Below, one piece after another: positions 1 to 9,370 of a stretch of DNA of 64,000 nt. Both the position numbers and the translations under genes were made by a program. The notes beneath the pieces are model-generated. The model was not told the DNA's origin. It saw only the letters and a list, made by a program, of their open reading frames with translations, and did not search any database. The stretch comes from Pseudomonas brassicacearum (GTDB taxonomy: Bacteria; Pseudomonadota; Gammaproteobacteria; Pseudomonadales; Pseudomonadaceae), in the NCBI RefSeq assembly GCF_000585995.1, contig NZ_CP007410.1:4863430-4927429 (forward strand), in the 5' to 3' direction. Position 1 is the first letter of the stretch, and each line of letters begins with the position of its first letter.

Positions 1-693
1 AATACTGATCCTGATGTCCGAAACCCCAAGAATGCCGTAGCGGAAAGCGTTAACCATGTGCAGCACCGGATTAGCCAGCGACACAGTCTGCCAAAACGGC
101 GGCAGCAGCGAGATCGAGTAGAACACCCCCCCCAGATAGGTCAGCGGCGTCAGCACGAACGTCGGAATAATGGAGATGTCATCGAAGTTGCGCGCAAACA
201 CAGCATTGATGAACCCCAGCAGCGAAAAGATCGTCGCCGTGAGCACCACCACCAATATCGTCACCCCCAGGTGATGCACCTGCAAATCGGTGAAGAACAG
301 CGACAGCAAGGTCACGATCAAGCCCACCGCCAAACCGCGCAATACGCCACCCAGGGCGTAGCCGACCAGGATGGTATGGGGCGAAACTGGCGAGACCATC
401 AGCTCTTCGATCGAACGCTGAAACTTGGCGCCGAAGAAACTCGACACCACGTTGCCGTAGGCATTGGTGATCACCGACATCATGATCAGCCCCGGCACGA
501 TGTAGTCCATGTACGTGAAGCCACCCATGTCGCCGATCTGCCGGCCGATCAGGTTGCCGAAGATCACGAAGTACAAAACCATGGTGATGGCCGGCGGCAG
601 CAGGGTCTGTGGCCAGATCCGCATGAAGCGCCGAACTTCACGGTAAACGATGGTATTGAGGGCGATGAGGTTGGGGCGCAGTTCGGAACTCAT
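1..693 (-). CDS. ABC-2 type transporter permease, YadH-like (3' end outside window)
   Basis: This is the membrane subunit of an ABC-2 family exporter. Reading from the ATG at 693 gives a cytosolic N-terminus (MSSELRPNLIALNTIVYRE) followed by several hydrophobic segments, and no stop occurs before the window edge, so the last residues are missing. Its start overlaps the stop of the upstream ATP-binding gene in an ATGA arrangement, so the two are translationally coupled. Family: YadG/YadH-type exporters, whose substrate is unknown; the assignment rests on the pairing and on the ABC-2 membrane protein pattern. Confidence 0.88.
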   Translation of the reverse strand, partial: MSSELRPNLIALNTIVYREVRRFMRIWPQTLLPPAITMVLYFVIFGNLIGRQIGDMGGFTYMDYIVPGLIMMSVITNAYGNVVSSFFGAKFQRSIEELMVSPVSPHTILVGYALGGVLRGLAVGLIVTLLSLFFTDLQVHHLGVTILVVVLTATIFSLLGFINAVFARNFDDISIIPTFVLTPLTYLGGVFYSISLLPPFWQTVSLANPVLHMVNAFRYGILGVSDIRISI

Positions 694-1622
694 ACAGCCA
701 CCTTCGCCAGATTTTTCTCCACCAGGGACACGAACAACTCCTCAAGGCGATTGGTTTTGTTGCGCAGGCTCAGCACGTCGATGTTTTGCAGCGCCAACTG
801 GCTGAACAATCCGGTAATGCCGACGGCTTTATCCACTTGGACTTCCAGGGTGTGGTTGTCCACCAGCCGGGCCGGATAACCGATGAGCTGCGGCGCAACC
901 TGCAGATCGTTTTTCAGGTCCAGCAGAAAGGTTTCCACATGCAGTTGGCTGAGCAACTGTCGCATGCTGGTGTTCTCGACGATGGTGCCATGGTCGATGA
1001 TGCCGATGTTGCGGCACAGCTGCTCGGCCTCTTCCAGGTAATGCGTGGTGAGGATGATGGTGATGCCTTTCTGGTTCAGCTCGGTCAGGAAGGTCCACAT
1101 CGAACGGCGTAGCTCGATGTCCACACCCGCGGTCGGTTCGTCGAGGATCAACAGACGCGGCTCGTGCACCAGTGCGCGGGCAATCATCAATCGGCGCTTC
1201 ATGCCGCCGGACAAGGAACGGGACGGCACGTCACGCTTGTCCCACAACCCCAACTGAGTCAGGTACTGCTCGGCGCGCTCCTTGGCGATCTTCGGCGGGA
1301 TGCCGTAGTAACCGGCCTGGGTCACGACGATGTCGAAGGTTTTCTCGAACTGGTTGAAGTTGAACTCCTGGGGCACCACGCCGATGCAGCGCTTGAGCGC
1401 GGCGGGTTCGCGGTCCAGGTCATGGCCGAAGATATTCACCGTACCGCTGGTTTTGTTCACCAGGGTGGAAAGAATACCGATGGTGGTGGATTTGCCGGCG
1501 CCGTTGGGGCCGAGCAAGGCGAAGAAGTCACCTTCGGCGACGTCCAGATCGATACCACTCAGGGCCTGGAAACCGTTGCCGTAGGTTTTGGTTAACTGCC
1601 GGATGGACAGAGCGGAACTCAT
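690..1622 (-). CDS. ABC transporter ATP-binding protein, YadG-like
   Basis: This is the nucleotide-binding subunit that powers the adjacent ABC-2 permease. The 310-residue protein shows Walker A GPNGAGKST at about residues 38-46, signature LSGGM at 137-141 and Walker B LLILDEP at 157-163. The open frame extends 35 codons further upstream, but that part is unlike the family; the ATG at 1622 gives the expected MSSALSIRQLTKTYG start. Its stop overlaps the permease start by 4 bases. The substrate cannot be told from sequence. Confidence 0.92.
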   Translation of the reverse strand: MSSALSIRQLTKTYGNGFQALSGIDLDVAEGDFFALLGPNGAGKSTTIGILSTLVNKTSGTVNIFGHDLDREPAALKRCIGVVPQEFNFNQFEKTFDIVVTQAGYYGIPPKIAKERAEQYLTQLGLWDKRDVPSRSLSGGMKRRLMIARALVHEPRLLILDEPTAGVDIELRRSMWTFLTELNQKGITIILTTHYLEEAEQLCRNIGIIDHGTIVENTSMRQLLSQLHVETFLLDLKNDLQVAPQLIGYPARLVDNHTLEVQVDKAVGITGLFSQLALQNIDVLSLRNKTNRLEELFVSLVEKNLAKVAV

Positions 1623-1755
1623 ATCGGATTTACGCACCAAGAAGGGAAGAAAGAATGAAATAAGGGCGGGCGGCGAGTAATGCAACCACGGCGCATGAAG
1701 GTAATGGTGCGTGGCGTCGCCGCACAAGTACAGTCACGCGTGTCGATAGTAAGTA

Positions 1756-2379
1756 TTAAGTCAACGCGGTCATGACGGCCTTACGGTAAGCCGGGCGCTG
1801 TTGCAACCGCGCGTACCAGGCCTGCACGTAAGGCAACGCAGCCCGCTCGATAGGCATCTCTAACCAGGCATAAATGAAACTGCCCAAGGGGATGTCGCCC
1901 ATGCCGATTTCATCGCCCGAAAGGTAGGGCTGTTCGCTCAAGGTCTGCTCCACCATCGCCAGCAAGTGCTCGCACTCTTTGATCGCCGCCTTGATGGCCA
2001 CCCAGTCCTGCTGCTCGGCCGGAGTGCGCAAGACGCCCCAGAATACGGTGCGAAACGGTCCGGCAAAACTGGACGTGGTCCAGTCCATCCATTTTTCAGC
2101 CTTGGCCCGTGCCTGTACGTCAGCGGGATACCACGGCGAACCCGCTGCATGGCGGGCGGCCAGGTAACGCACGATGGTGTTGGACTCCCAAAGCACGAAG
2201 CCGTCGTCTTCGATCATTGGCACGCGGCCGTTGGGATTTTTCGCACGGTATTCGGGGGTGTCCACCACGCCGAATGCCCCACCGGCGTCGATGGCCTCGT
2301 AGGCCAGCCCCAGCTCTTCGGCGCACCAGAGCGCCTTGCGCACATTCGATGAATTTTTCCGGCCCCAGATCTTCAGCAT
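1756..2379 (-). CDS. Glutathione S-transferase family protein
   Basis: This is a 207-residue soluble GST. The N-terminal thioredoxin-like domain begins MLKIWGRKNSSNVRK, with serines at the usual catalytic position. It continues with a cis-Pro VPMI segment and an ESNTI glutathione-binding motif, then an all-helical C-terminal domain. The frame stays open for about 47 more codons upstream, but those translate a REP palindrome and are rejected. GAGGA lies 8 bases before the ATG at 2379; the adjacent ATG at 2382 is an alternative. Substrate unknown; a detoxification role is inferred from the family. Confidence 0.9.
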   Translation of the reverse strand: MLKIWGRKNSSNVRKALWCAEELGLAYEAIDAGGAFGVVDTPEYRAKNPNGRVPMIEDDGFVLWESNTIVRYLAARHAAGSPWYPADVQARAKAEKWMDWTTSSFAGPFRTVFWGVLRTPAEQQDWVAIKAAIKECEHLLAMVEQTLSEQPYLSGDEIGMGDIPLGSFIYAWLEMPIERAALPYVQAWYARLQQRPAYRKAVMTALT

Positions 2380-2428
2380 CATGGCTTCCTCGATGGATAA
2401 ATGCCGCAGCAGCATACGCCGGATCAGT

Positions 2429-2521
2429 GTGGCGAGGGAGCTTGCTCCCGCTGGGCTGCGCAGCGGCCCCAGCTTTATGCGGTTGCTGCGCAACCGAGCG
2501 GGAGCAAGCTCCCTCGCCACA
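2429..2521. repeat. Inverted REP pair (REPIN), GTGGCGAGGGAGC type
   Basis: Two copies of the element GTGGCGAGGGAGCTTGCTCC face each other around a short G+C-rich centre, forming a palindrome of about 93 bases. It lies just upstream of the GST gene and explains the spurious N-terminal extension of that frame. Confidence 0.9.
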
Positions 2522-2765
2522 GGACATCGGTTCGCAAATTGCTGAGTCTATCCACAGCCCTTACCCAGTGATAACGACATTTCAGCCAAACAATGGCGTT
2601 TTCTCACTTTGTTAACGAACGATTTCCCACGGCTGTTGCCAACCAGACTGGCGCCATGCATCCCGGGTTTCCCACGAAATCAATCACATTGCGCTGACCG
2701 CCGGTTTTGCAGATGCCGTCTAAGCTCTGAGGGTCGGTTTTGCCCTGGTTCACGGAGGATTACAT
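2522..2765. other. Intergenic region upstream of fadE
   Basis: About 240 bases with no convincing gene. A plus-strand frame opens at 2609 and joins the downstream fadE frame, but its product up to about 2945 looks like no protein and it runs out of frame with the true FadE N-terminus. A strong Shine-Dalgarno (CACGGAGGAT) lies just before the fadE ATG at 2766. No promoter could be assigned with confidence. Confidence 0.5.
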
Positions 2766-5212
2766 ATGCTGTTGTTGTGGATACTGGTTCTGGTCGTCGG
2801 GATAGCCTGGCTGGCGCATCGGCGCACTGCCCCGCTGCCCGCGCTGGGTATCGTTGCGATCTACCTGCTGGCCATGGGCATTTTCAGCCACGCCTCCGGC
2901 TGGCTGATGCTGATCCTCTGGGTGGTGCTCGCGGCCGTCGCGGCCCCCTGCTGCTGCCAGACCTGCGCCGCAAGTATTTCAGTGCGCCGATGTTCGACTG
3001 GTTCCAGAAAACCCTGCCGCCCATGTCCCAGACCGAACGCGACGCTATCGACGCCGGCACGGTGTGGTGGGATGGTGAGCTGTTCAGCGGCCGCCCGGAC
3101 TGGGACATGCTGCTGGCCTACCCCAAGGTACAGTTGACCGACGAAGAACAGGCGTTCCTCGATGGCCCGACCGAAGCGCTCTGCGCCATGGTCAGCGACT
3201 GGCAGATCGGCCAGGCCATGGACCTGCCCGCCGAAGCTTGGGCCCACATCAAGGAGCATGGCTTCTTCGCGCTGATCATTCCGAAGGAATACGGCGGTAA
3301 AGGTTTTTCCGCCTACGCCCACTCCCAGGTGGCGATGAAACTGGCCACTCGCAGTGGCGACCTGGCGTCCACCGTGATGGTCCCCAACTCCCTCGGCCCG
3401 GCGGAATTGTTGCTGCACTACGGCACCGACGAACAACGCGACCATTACCTGCCGCGACTGGCCCGTGGCGACGATATTCCCTGCTTCGCCCTGACCGGGC
3501 CGCTGGCCGGCTCCGACGCCGGAGCGATGCCCGACACCGGCATCATCTGCAAGGGTGAATGGGAAGGCCAGGAAACCCTCGGCCTGCGCCTGAACTGGGA
3601 AAAACGCTACATCACCCTCGGCCCGGTCGCCACGCTCCTCGGCCTGGCCTTCAAGGCGTATGACCCCGACCACCTGCTGGGTGACGAAGAAGACCTGGGC
3701 ATCAGCCTCGCCCTGATTCCCACCGATACCCCCGGCGTGCATATCGGCCGCCGTCACCTGCCCCTGGGCGCCGCCTTCATGAACGGGCCGAACTGGGGCA
3801 AGGACGTGTTCATCCCGCTGGACTTCCTCATCGGCGGCCAGGCGATGCTCGGCAAGGGCTGGATGATGCTGATGAATTGCCTGTCGGTCGGGCGCTCGAT
3901 TTCCCTGCCGGCGGTCGGTACGGGTGCGGCGAAGTTCACCAGCCTGGTGACAGGCCAGTACGCCCAGGTGCGAGAACAGTTCAACGTGCCGTTGTCGGCC
4001 TTCGAAGGCATCCAGGAAGCCATGGCGCGTATCGGTGGCAACGCCTGGATGATGGACGCCGCACGCATGCTGACCGCCAACGCGGTGGACCTGGGGGAAA
4101 AACCCTCGGTCCTGTCGGCGATCCTCAAGTACCACCTGACCGAACGTGGCCGCGAGTGCATCAGCCATGCCATGGACGTGCACGGCGGCAAGGGCATCAT
4201 CATGGGCCCGAACAATTACCTGGGGCGCAGCTGGCAAGGCGCACCGATCTTCATCACCGTTGAAGGCGCGAACATTCTGTCGCGCAACCTGATGATCTTC
4301 GGCCAGGGCGCGATCCGCTGCCATCCGTTCGTGCTCAAGGAAATGGCCCTGGCCACCCGTGAAGACAAGGACCAGGCGCTGATCGAGTTCGATGGGTTGT
4401 TGCTCAAGCACATTGGTTTTGCCGTCAGCAATGCCGCCAGCACCTTGGTGCTGAACCTGGGCCTGGGGCATTTTGAAAAAACGCCTGGCAACGCCTTGAG
4501 CCAGGGTTATTTCCGCGCCCTCAACCGGCAGGCGGCGGCGTTCGCCTTGCTGGCGGACCTGAGCATGATGCTACTGGGTGGTGAGCTCAAACGCCGCGAG
4601 CGCCTGTCGGCGCGCCTGGGCGATGTATTGTCCAATCTGTATCTGTCCAGCGCAGCGCTCAAGCGTTACCACGATCTCGACTCGCCGGATCACATGACAC
4701 CGCTGTTCACCTGGGCCATGGAAGAAAGCCTGGGCCAGTCGGAGCGAGCACTGGACGAACTGCTGCGCAACTTCCCGAACCGGGTGCTCGGTTGCCTGTT
4801 GCGCTTGGTGGTGTTCCCCTTCGGTCGTCGCCACAAAGGCCCGAGCGACAGGCTGGACGCCGAAGTGGCGGCTGTGATCGGCCGGGCCAAGGGCGATCCG
4901 ACCCTCGAAGAGTTGCTACAGGGCTGCTATCGCCCGCAATCGAGCGACGATCCGGTGGGCGCCCTGCAACACGCCTGCGACCTGCTGGCCGCCGCCCATC
5001 CGCTGCAGAAAAAACTGCACACCGCGTTCAAGCAAGGCCAGCTCAACCCGGCCCCGGGCGAACACCTCATCGATGCAGCCCTCGAAACCGGTGTACTGCA
5101 GGCCGGTGAAGCGCAGACCCTGCGCGCGGCCGAAGCGGCGCGGCGCAAGGTCATCGATGTGGATGATTTCGATAAAGAGGAACTGACGCTCGCCGAAGCT
5201 AAAGTCCGCTGA
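2766..5212 (+). pseudogene. fadE: Acyl-CoA dehydrogenase FadE, interrupted by a one-base frameshift
   Basis: FadE catalyses the first, FAD-dependent oxidation of acyl-CoA in beta-oxidation. Translation from ATG 2766 (good Shine-Dalgarno GGAGG) gives the hydrophobic N-terminus MLLLWILVLVVGIAWLAHRR and then fails after residue ~60. From about 2949 the correct protein (LLLPDLRRKYFSAPMFDW and onward) continues in a different frame to the stop at 5212. Adding one C to the CCCCC run at 2944-2948 restores one frame of about 815 codons, the family's normal length. The rest is intact: acyl-CoA dehydrogenase domains, then a C-terminal DUF1974-like region. It may be a true inactivating mutation or an assembly error. 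Confidence 0.85.
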
Positions 5213-5248
5213 TCCTGGCGACGATGTACGCTCAACCATGTAAAAGCA

Positions 5249-5282
5249 GGCGCAGGGGCTTTATACTCCTGCGCCCGTTTTA
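5249..5282 (+). terminator. Candidate terminator after fadE
   Basis: GGCGCAGG at 5249-5256 pairs with CCTGCGCC at 5268-5275, followed by CGTTTTA. The loop contains TATACT, which could instead be part of a promoter for the next gene, so the role is uncertain. Confidence 0.4.
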
Positions 5283-5300
5283 CTCTTGAGGACTTATCTC

Positions 5301-5708
5301 GTGTCCAATGTCGTTGCCGATCACCTTGTCTTGCTTGACCACTTGCGCAGCATCCTGGTCGCCGTAGGTGAGGCCGAACAGGTCCCTGAAGAAAGCCATG
5401 CCCTGTTTCTGGAGCGCTTCGACGAATTGCGCGCGCAACTGCCCGTTGACCCGATCGAAAGCCAATACCTGGGCCAGGACCTCTTGTGCCAGGTGATTGT
5501 CCGTTACCCACAGATCGCCCACCTGGTGCCGCGCGACCTGCTCTGGTACTTCGCCGGCGACTGCCTGCACTACATGCCCGACGAAGAAATCGCCCTGTAC
5601 CAGGCCTTGGAAGAACGTCGTTTCGAGGCCGAACAAAACGACGAGCCCTTCGACTGGAACCAGGAAAAGCAGTTGCTGGCGATGTCGGATCAAGACAGCA
5701 AGCACTGA
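5301..5708 (+). CDS. PA2817 family protein (conserved, unknown function)
   Basis: A 135-residue acidic soluble protein starting MSNVVADHLVLLDHLRSILVAVGEAE. It matches what I recognise as the PA2817-type Pseudomonas protein found next to fadE. The chosen start is GTG 5301, with TGAGGAC seven bases upstream; a TTG at 5286 is in frame but less likely. There are no membrane segments and no catalytic motif I can name. It is followed directly by a strong terminator. Confidence 0.82.
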   Translation: MSNVVADHLVLLDHLRSILVAVGEAEQVPEESHALFLERFDELRAQLPVDPIESQYLGQDLLCQVIVRYPQIAHLVPRDLLWYFAGDCLHYMPDEEIALYQALEERRFEAEQNDEPFDWNQEKQLLAMSDQDSKH

Positions 5709-5725
5709 TTGTGATCAATCAGGCA

Positions 5726-5760
5726 AAAGGCCCGCACGGTTAGCCCTGCGGGCCTTTTTT
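5726..5760 (+). terminator. Rho-independent terminator
   Basis: AAAGGCCCGCA at 5726-5736 pairs with TGCGGGCCTTT at 5747-5757 and is followed by a T run, ending the PA2817-like transcript. Confidence 0.9.
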
Positions 5761-5787
5761 ACGGCCGTTGCCCAAATGCGCTGCCTG

Positions 5788-5899
5788 GACGGGCCTCATC
5801 GCGAGCAAGCTCGCTCCCACAGAAGAACTGCTGTAAATGCAGAATGCTGCTCACCATCGGCTCAGTGTGGAAGCGAGCTTGCTCGCGATGAGGCCCGTC
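5788..5899. repeat. Inverted REP pair (REPIN), GGGAGCGAGC type
   Basis: Copies of TGTGGGAGCGAGCTTGCTCG in opposite orientation; the right copy reads TGTGGAAGCGAGC. The outer arms extend through GACGGGCCTCAT and ATGAGGCCCGTC, and the right end touches the last bases of the LysR gene. Confidence 0.88.
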
Positions 5900-6896
5900 A
5901 AAACAACCCATCACGCTCTGGCAGCTCATAGTGCGCCGCGTCATTACGGGTACGACTCTCCCCGCCCATTGTGTGCAAGGTCGGCTCTTTCTCCAGGCAC
6001 TCCACCAGATAGTCAATGAACACCCGCAATTTCGGTGGCAGGTAACGCGTCGGTGAATGCAGCAGCCACAAACCGCCATGGTAGGAAGCCAGGAACGTCC
6101 AATCGGCCAACACCTGCACGATCAACCCCTGCTCCAGCGCATAACGGGCCGTGAAGTACGGCAAGCTGCCAATGCCGATGTGCTGCAAAACCGCCCCCAG
6201 CCGCACGCCCGTGTGATTGGCCGCATAGCGTCCGCGCACACCGACGGTGACAGACTTGGTGCCTTTCTTGAATTTCCAGCGAGCGTCACTTGGGTTTTCC
6301 CCCAGATAGATACAGCTGTGCTCCAGCAAGTCGTGGGGATGCTTGGGAACGCCGTGCTCAGCCAGGTACTGCGGCGTGGCGCAGAGCAGGTGATCAATGG
6401 TCAACAGCTGACGCCCCACCAGCCCGGCCGGCGGTTGGTCAGTGATCCGGATGGCCAGGTCGACGTAATCGTCGATCAGGTCGACCTGCCGATCTTCCAG
6501 AAGCAACTCCACATCGATGTTGGGGTAACGCCGCAAGAACTCCGGCATGTGGGGATGGATCACAAAGCGCCCCACCGCCTTGGGCACGCTGATCCGAATC
6601 CGCCCCTCGGCTTGCTGGGTGAACTGACCGCTGATTTCCATCACTGAGCGGGCAGCCGCGACCATCTCCTGGCACCGTTTGAACACCTCCTCCCCGCCAT
6701 CGCTCAAACGCAACTTACGGGTGGTGCGTTGCAGCAATCGGGTCGCCAGGGCTTTTTCCAGGCGAGAAATGCTGCGGCTCACAGCCGACGGCGACGACCC
6801 TGACTGGCGGGCCGCCTCGGAGAAGCTTCCGGTCTCCACGACCTTGACGAAAATGGCCATTTCGGCGAGCAATGGAAGCGGTAGATTTGTGCTCAT
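5898..6896 (-). CDS. LysR-family transcriptional regulator
   Basis: A 332-residue regulator with an N-terminal winged helix-turn-helix (about residues 10-70, containing VETGSFSEAARQSGSSPSAVSRSISRLEKAL). It is followed by a periplasmic-binding-like effector domain to about residue 300 and a charged tail. It is of the CrgA-like subgroup often annotated as acting on neighbouring oxidoreductases. It is divergent from the AlaX-like gene across 91 bases, so it may control that gene and itself. The effector is unknown. Confidence 0.92.
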   Translation of the reverse strand: MSTNLPLPLLAEMAIFVKVVETGSFSEAARQSGSSPSAVSRSISRLEKALATRLLQRTTRKLRLSDGGEEVFKRCQEMVAAARSVMEISGQFTQQAEGRIRISVPKAVGRFVIHPHMPEFLRRYPNIDVELLLEDRQVDLIDDYVDLAIRITDQPPAGLVGRQLLTIDHLLCATPQYLAEHGVPKHPHDLLEHSCIYLGENPSDARWKFKKGTKSVTVGVRGRYAANHTGVRLGAVLQHIGIGSLPYFTARYALEQGLIVQVLADWTFLASYHGGLWLLHSPTRYLPPKLRVFIDYLVECLEKEPTLHTMGGESRTRNDAAHYELPERDGLF

Positions 6897-6987
6897 GGCG
6901 CAACAGTCCTTTGAAATTTGAATGGATTATCACCAATTTCAGCGCATCCTATAATCCCGCCACAAAATTCTTATAAGGACATGGAAT

Positions 6988-7614
6988 GTGACCCTTCGCC
7001 TCTTTTTCCATAGCGATGACCTCAAGGCCAATGTGGAAGTCCTGGATTGCAGCTCCCGGGAGAATGAATTTGCCGTGGTCCTGCGCGCCACGCTGTTCCA
7101 TCCTCAGGGCGGAGGTCAGCCGTGCGACACCGGATGGATCGGTGAAAGCCAGGTCCTGCGCGTTGTCCAGGATGGAGCACAGATCATTCATTACGTCGAC
7201 AGCCCAGTGGTCCTGGGCATGACCTCGATTTGTGTGGATGAGCAACGGAGACGATTGAATTCACGCCTGCACTCGGCCGGGCACCTGATCGGCCATTTCG
7301 CCGAAACCCGCGGCTGGACGCCGATCAAGGCACATCACTGGCCAGGCGAAAGCCGTGTGCAATTCCAGCCAGGGGAAGATCCTCAGGAACTGGACAGATC
7401 AATCATCCAGCAAGGCATCGATGGATGGATTGCCGAGGACCTGCCTCGCCTGATCGCATTACGCGAAGGTACGCGCGAAGTCGGTTTCGGTGAGCTGGCC
7501 ACCTATGGCTGCGGCGGCACTCACGTGCGATGCCTGCAGGAACTGGGAGCAGTCACCATTGCCTCACTTTCACAGAAGAAAGGCACCTTGTCGGTTCACT
7601 ACCACGTGGACTGA
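6988..7614 (+). CDS. AlaX-like alanyl-tRNA editing protein
   Basis: A free-standing tRNA-editing domain of the AlaRS/ThrRS second additional domain family. Such proteins hydrolyse mischarged aminoacyl-tRNA (Ser- or Gly-tRNA-Ala). The 208-residue protein has FHPQGGGQP at 37-45 and the zinc site HSAGH (H95, H99) with CGGTH (C175, H179), so all metal ligands are present. The start is GTG 6988 with AAGGA nine bases upstream. It is divergent from the LysR gene. Specificity is not visible from sequence. Confidence 0.88.
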   Translation: MTLRLFFHSDDLKANVEVLDCSSRENEFAVVLRATLFHPQGGGQPCDTGWIGESQVLRVVQDGAQIIHYVDSPVVLGMTSICVDEQRRRLNSRLHSAGHLIGHFAETRGWTPIKAHHWPGESRVQFQPGEDPQELDRSIIQQGIDGWIAEDLPRLIALREGTREVGFGELATYGCGGTHVRCLQELGAVTIASLSQKKGTLSVHYHVD

Positions 7615-8090
7615 TACGCTGCGGTCTGGAGCACGGCTCACGTTGAGCGTTCATCTGTTGATGAAGCCTATCGCGATCTGAAACCGGTCAGCAAAAACGC
7701 ACAAAAAGACAGTTTATTGACGGCCGCTCAGCCTCTAATTCTCCTTCCGTCACTTTTTAGGCGTTTTTTACTTTTAGGCGTGGCGCTTTGCCATGTTTGA
7801 ACTACCTTCAAAAAGAAGCGAGTACGGAGACAGGTAAGCCGCTCCTCAAACGATCCGATCAACATCGGTCACCTTGCTCGACAACCCGGACATTCCGGTT
7901 CCCACAAAGTTTTTCGTAAGCTGCCTGCCGTTCGGTCAGGCCGGCGTCATGCGCCCGTTTGCTTGTAGCAACGAGGCCTGTGCCCGGACCGCTGAAGGGT
8001 TGAGTGAAACAGAAGGGGCAGCCCGGGCCTCTTAAGTGATCCGTGGCACTGGTTAAGCCTAAGGATGGCCTCTCTATCGAGGATCACTTC
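7615..8090. other. 476-base gene-free region upstream of the rcpA unit
   Basis: No frame here resembles a protein. It must hold the promoter of the plus-strand Tad genes. I see only an imperfect inverted pairing (GAGGCC near 7972 with GGCCTC near 8027) and no clear -35/-10 pair. Confidence 0.4.
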
Positions 8091-9314
8091 ATGACCCATC
8101 GTACCGTGCCCGTTTTAAAACAATTCATTCATGGCCTGTTCTGGATGGGCCTTGGCCTGGAGGCGGCTCAGGCCGCAGCAGCAAACTGTTCGCAGTTGGA
8201 CAATTTGCCGGCAACCTTCGAGGTCGGCCAAGGGCTTCAGAGCGAACTGCGCATCCTCGCCCCCGTGACGAAATTGGCGGTGGGCGACCCGAAAATTGCC
8301 GATGTGCAACCCAGTGGCAGCGATGCCTTCATCCTTACGGGCCTGACGCCCGGCGCCACCAGCCTGATGGTCTGGACGGACTGTTCGAAGATACCTCGCC
8401 AGAGCATGGTCTTTGTCAAAGGCCGGGCCACTGAGGCGCTGACCAGTGCAGCGAGCCTCCCTTCCGAAGACCCGATGCTGCTCGCCCAGGTGCAGACCGA
8501 AATCCGTTTCGTTGAAGTCAGCCGGACCAAACTCAAGGAAGCCTCGACGTCGATTTTCGGCACCCGTGGCAATTTCCTGTTCGGTTCGCCGAGGACCTTG
8601 CCCACCATCGGCGGCATTGTCCGGCCTTCATTGCCGGTCAATAACGACATGTTCAACCTGTCTTTTGCCACCGGCAAGACCCTGTTGATGATCAACGCAC
8701 TGGAAGGCAGCGGCTTCGCCTATACCCTGGCACGGCCGAGCCTGGTGGCCCTCAGCGGGCAGAGCGCCAGCTTCCTGGCCGGCGGCGAAGTGCCGATCCC
8801 GGTGCCCAGTGCCGGCAGCGACAACGTGTCCATCGAGTACAAGGAGTTCGGTATCCGCCTGACCCTGACACCGACCGTCATCGGCAAGAACCAAATCATG
8901 CTGAAGGTCGCGCCGGAAGTCAGCGAGCTGGATTTCACCAACGCAGTGAACATCGCCGGGACACTGGTTCCGGCGCTCACCGTGCGTCGCACCGATACCA
9001 GTATCGCCCTGGCCGATGGCGAGAGCTTCGTCATCAGCGGCCTGATCAGCACACGCAACAGCTCCCAGGTGAACAAATTTCCAGGGCTGGGTGATGTGCC
9101 GATTCTCGGCGCGTTCTTTCGCGACAACTCCATCAACCGCGAAGAGCGCGAGCTGCTGATGATCGTCACGCCGCACCTGGTCCAACCGTTGGCGGCCAAT
9201 GCGCAACTGCCGAGCTTGCCGGGCGAACAGCTGCGCAATTACGACCCGAATTTCTACCGCATGTACTTCCTCGAACACGGCGAGTTCGACAACCGCAGCG
9301 GGCTTTCCCAATGA
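8091..9314 (+). CDS. rcpA: Flp/Tad pilus outer-membrane secretin RcpA (CpaC)
   Basis: This forms the outer-membrane channel through which the Flp pilus is extruded. The 407-residue protein begins with a signal peptide (MTHRTVPVLKQF... ending near AQAAAA). A BON/pilus-assembly N-domain follows (about 40-130, GQGLQSELRILAPVTKLAVGDPKIADV), then the secretin domain (about 210-385, with VPIPVPSAG and GLGDVPILGAFFR). ATG 8091 has GAGGA seven bases upstream and is preferred over the in-frame 8043. It is the first gene of a short unit with tadD and a DUF3613 gene, separated from the rest of the pilus locus and convergent with it. Confidence 0.93.
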   Translation: MTHRTVPVLKQFIHGLFWMGLGLEAAQAAAANCSQLDNLPATFEVGQGLQSELRILAPVTKLAVGDPKIADVQPSGSDAFILTGLTPGATSLMVWTDCSKIPRQSMVFVKGRATEALTSAASLPSEDPMLLAQVQTEIRFVEVSRTKLKEASTSIFGTRGNFLFGSPRTLPTIGGIVRPSLPVNNDMFNLSFATGKTLLMINALEGSGFAYTLARPSLVALSGQSASFLAGGEVPIPVPSAGSDNVSIEYKEFGIRLTLTPTVIGKNQIMLKVAPEVSELDFTNAVNIAGTLVPALTVRRTDTSIALADGESFVISGLISTRNSSQVNKFPGLGDVPILGAFFRDNSINREERELLMIVTPHLVQPLAANAQLPSLPGEQLRNYDPNFYRMYFLEHGEFDNRSGLSQ

Positions 9315-9370
9315 GCCGGCACCTGATGGGCAAGGCGTCCGATATCCAACGGGTTGCCAAGGGGCATTCA

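Noticed and set aside
2609..2945. N-terminal extension of the fadE frame
   Set aside because: Its translation resembles no protein, while frame 2766 gives the proper membrane N-terminus with a strong ribosome site; the join is explained by a missing base.
2861..4471. Long minus-strand frame (536 codons) across fadE
   Set aside because: It is antisense to the clear FadE protein and its product (His/Gln/Gly-rich, no family pattern) is a typical shadow of G+C-rich coding sequence.
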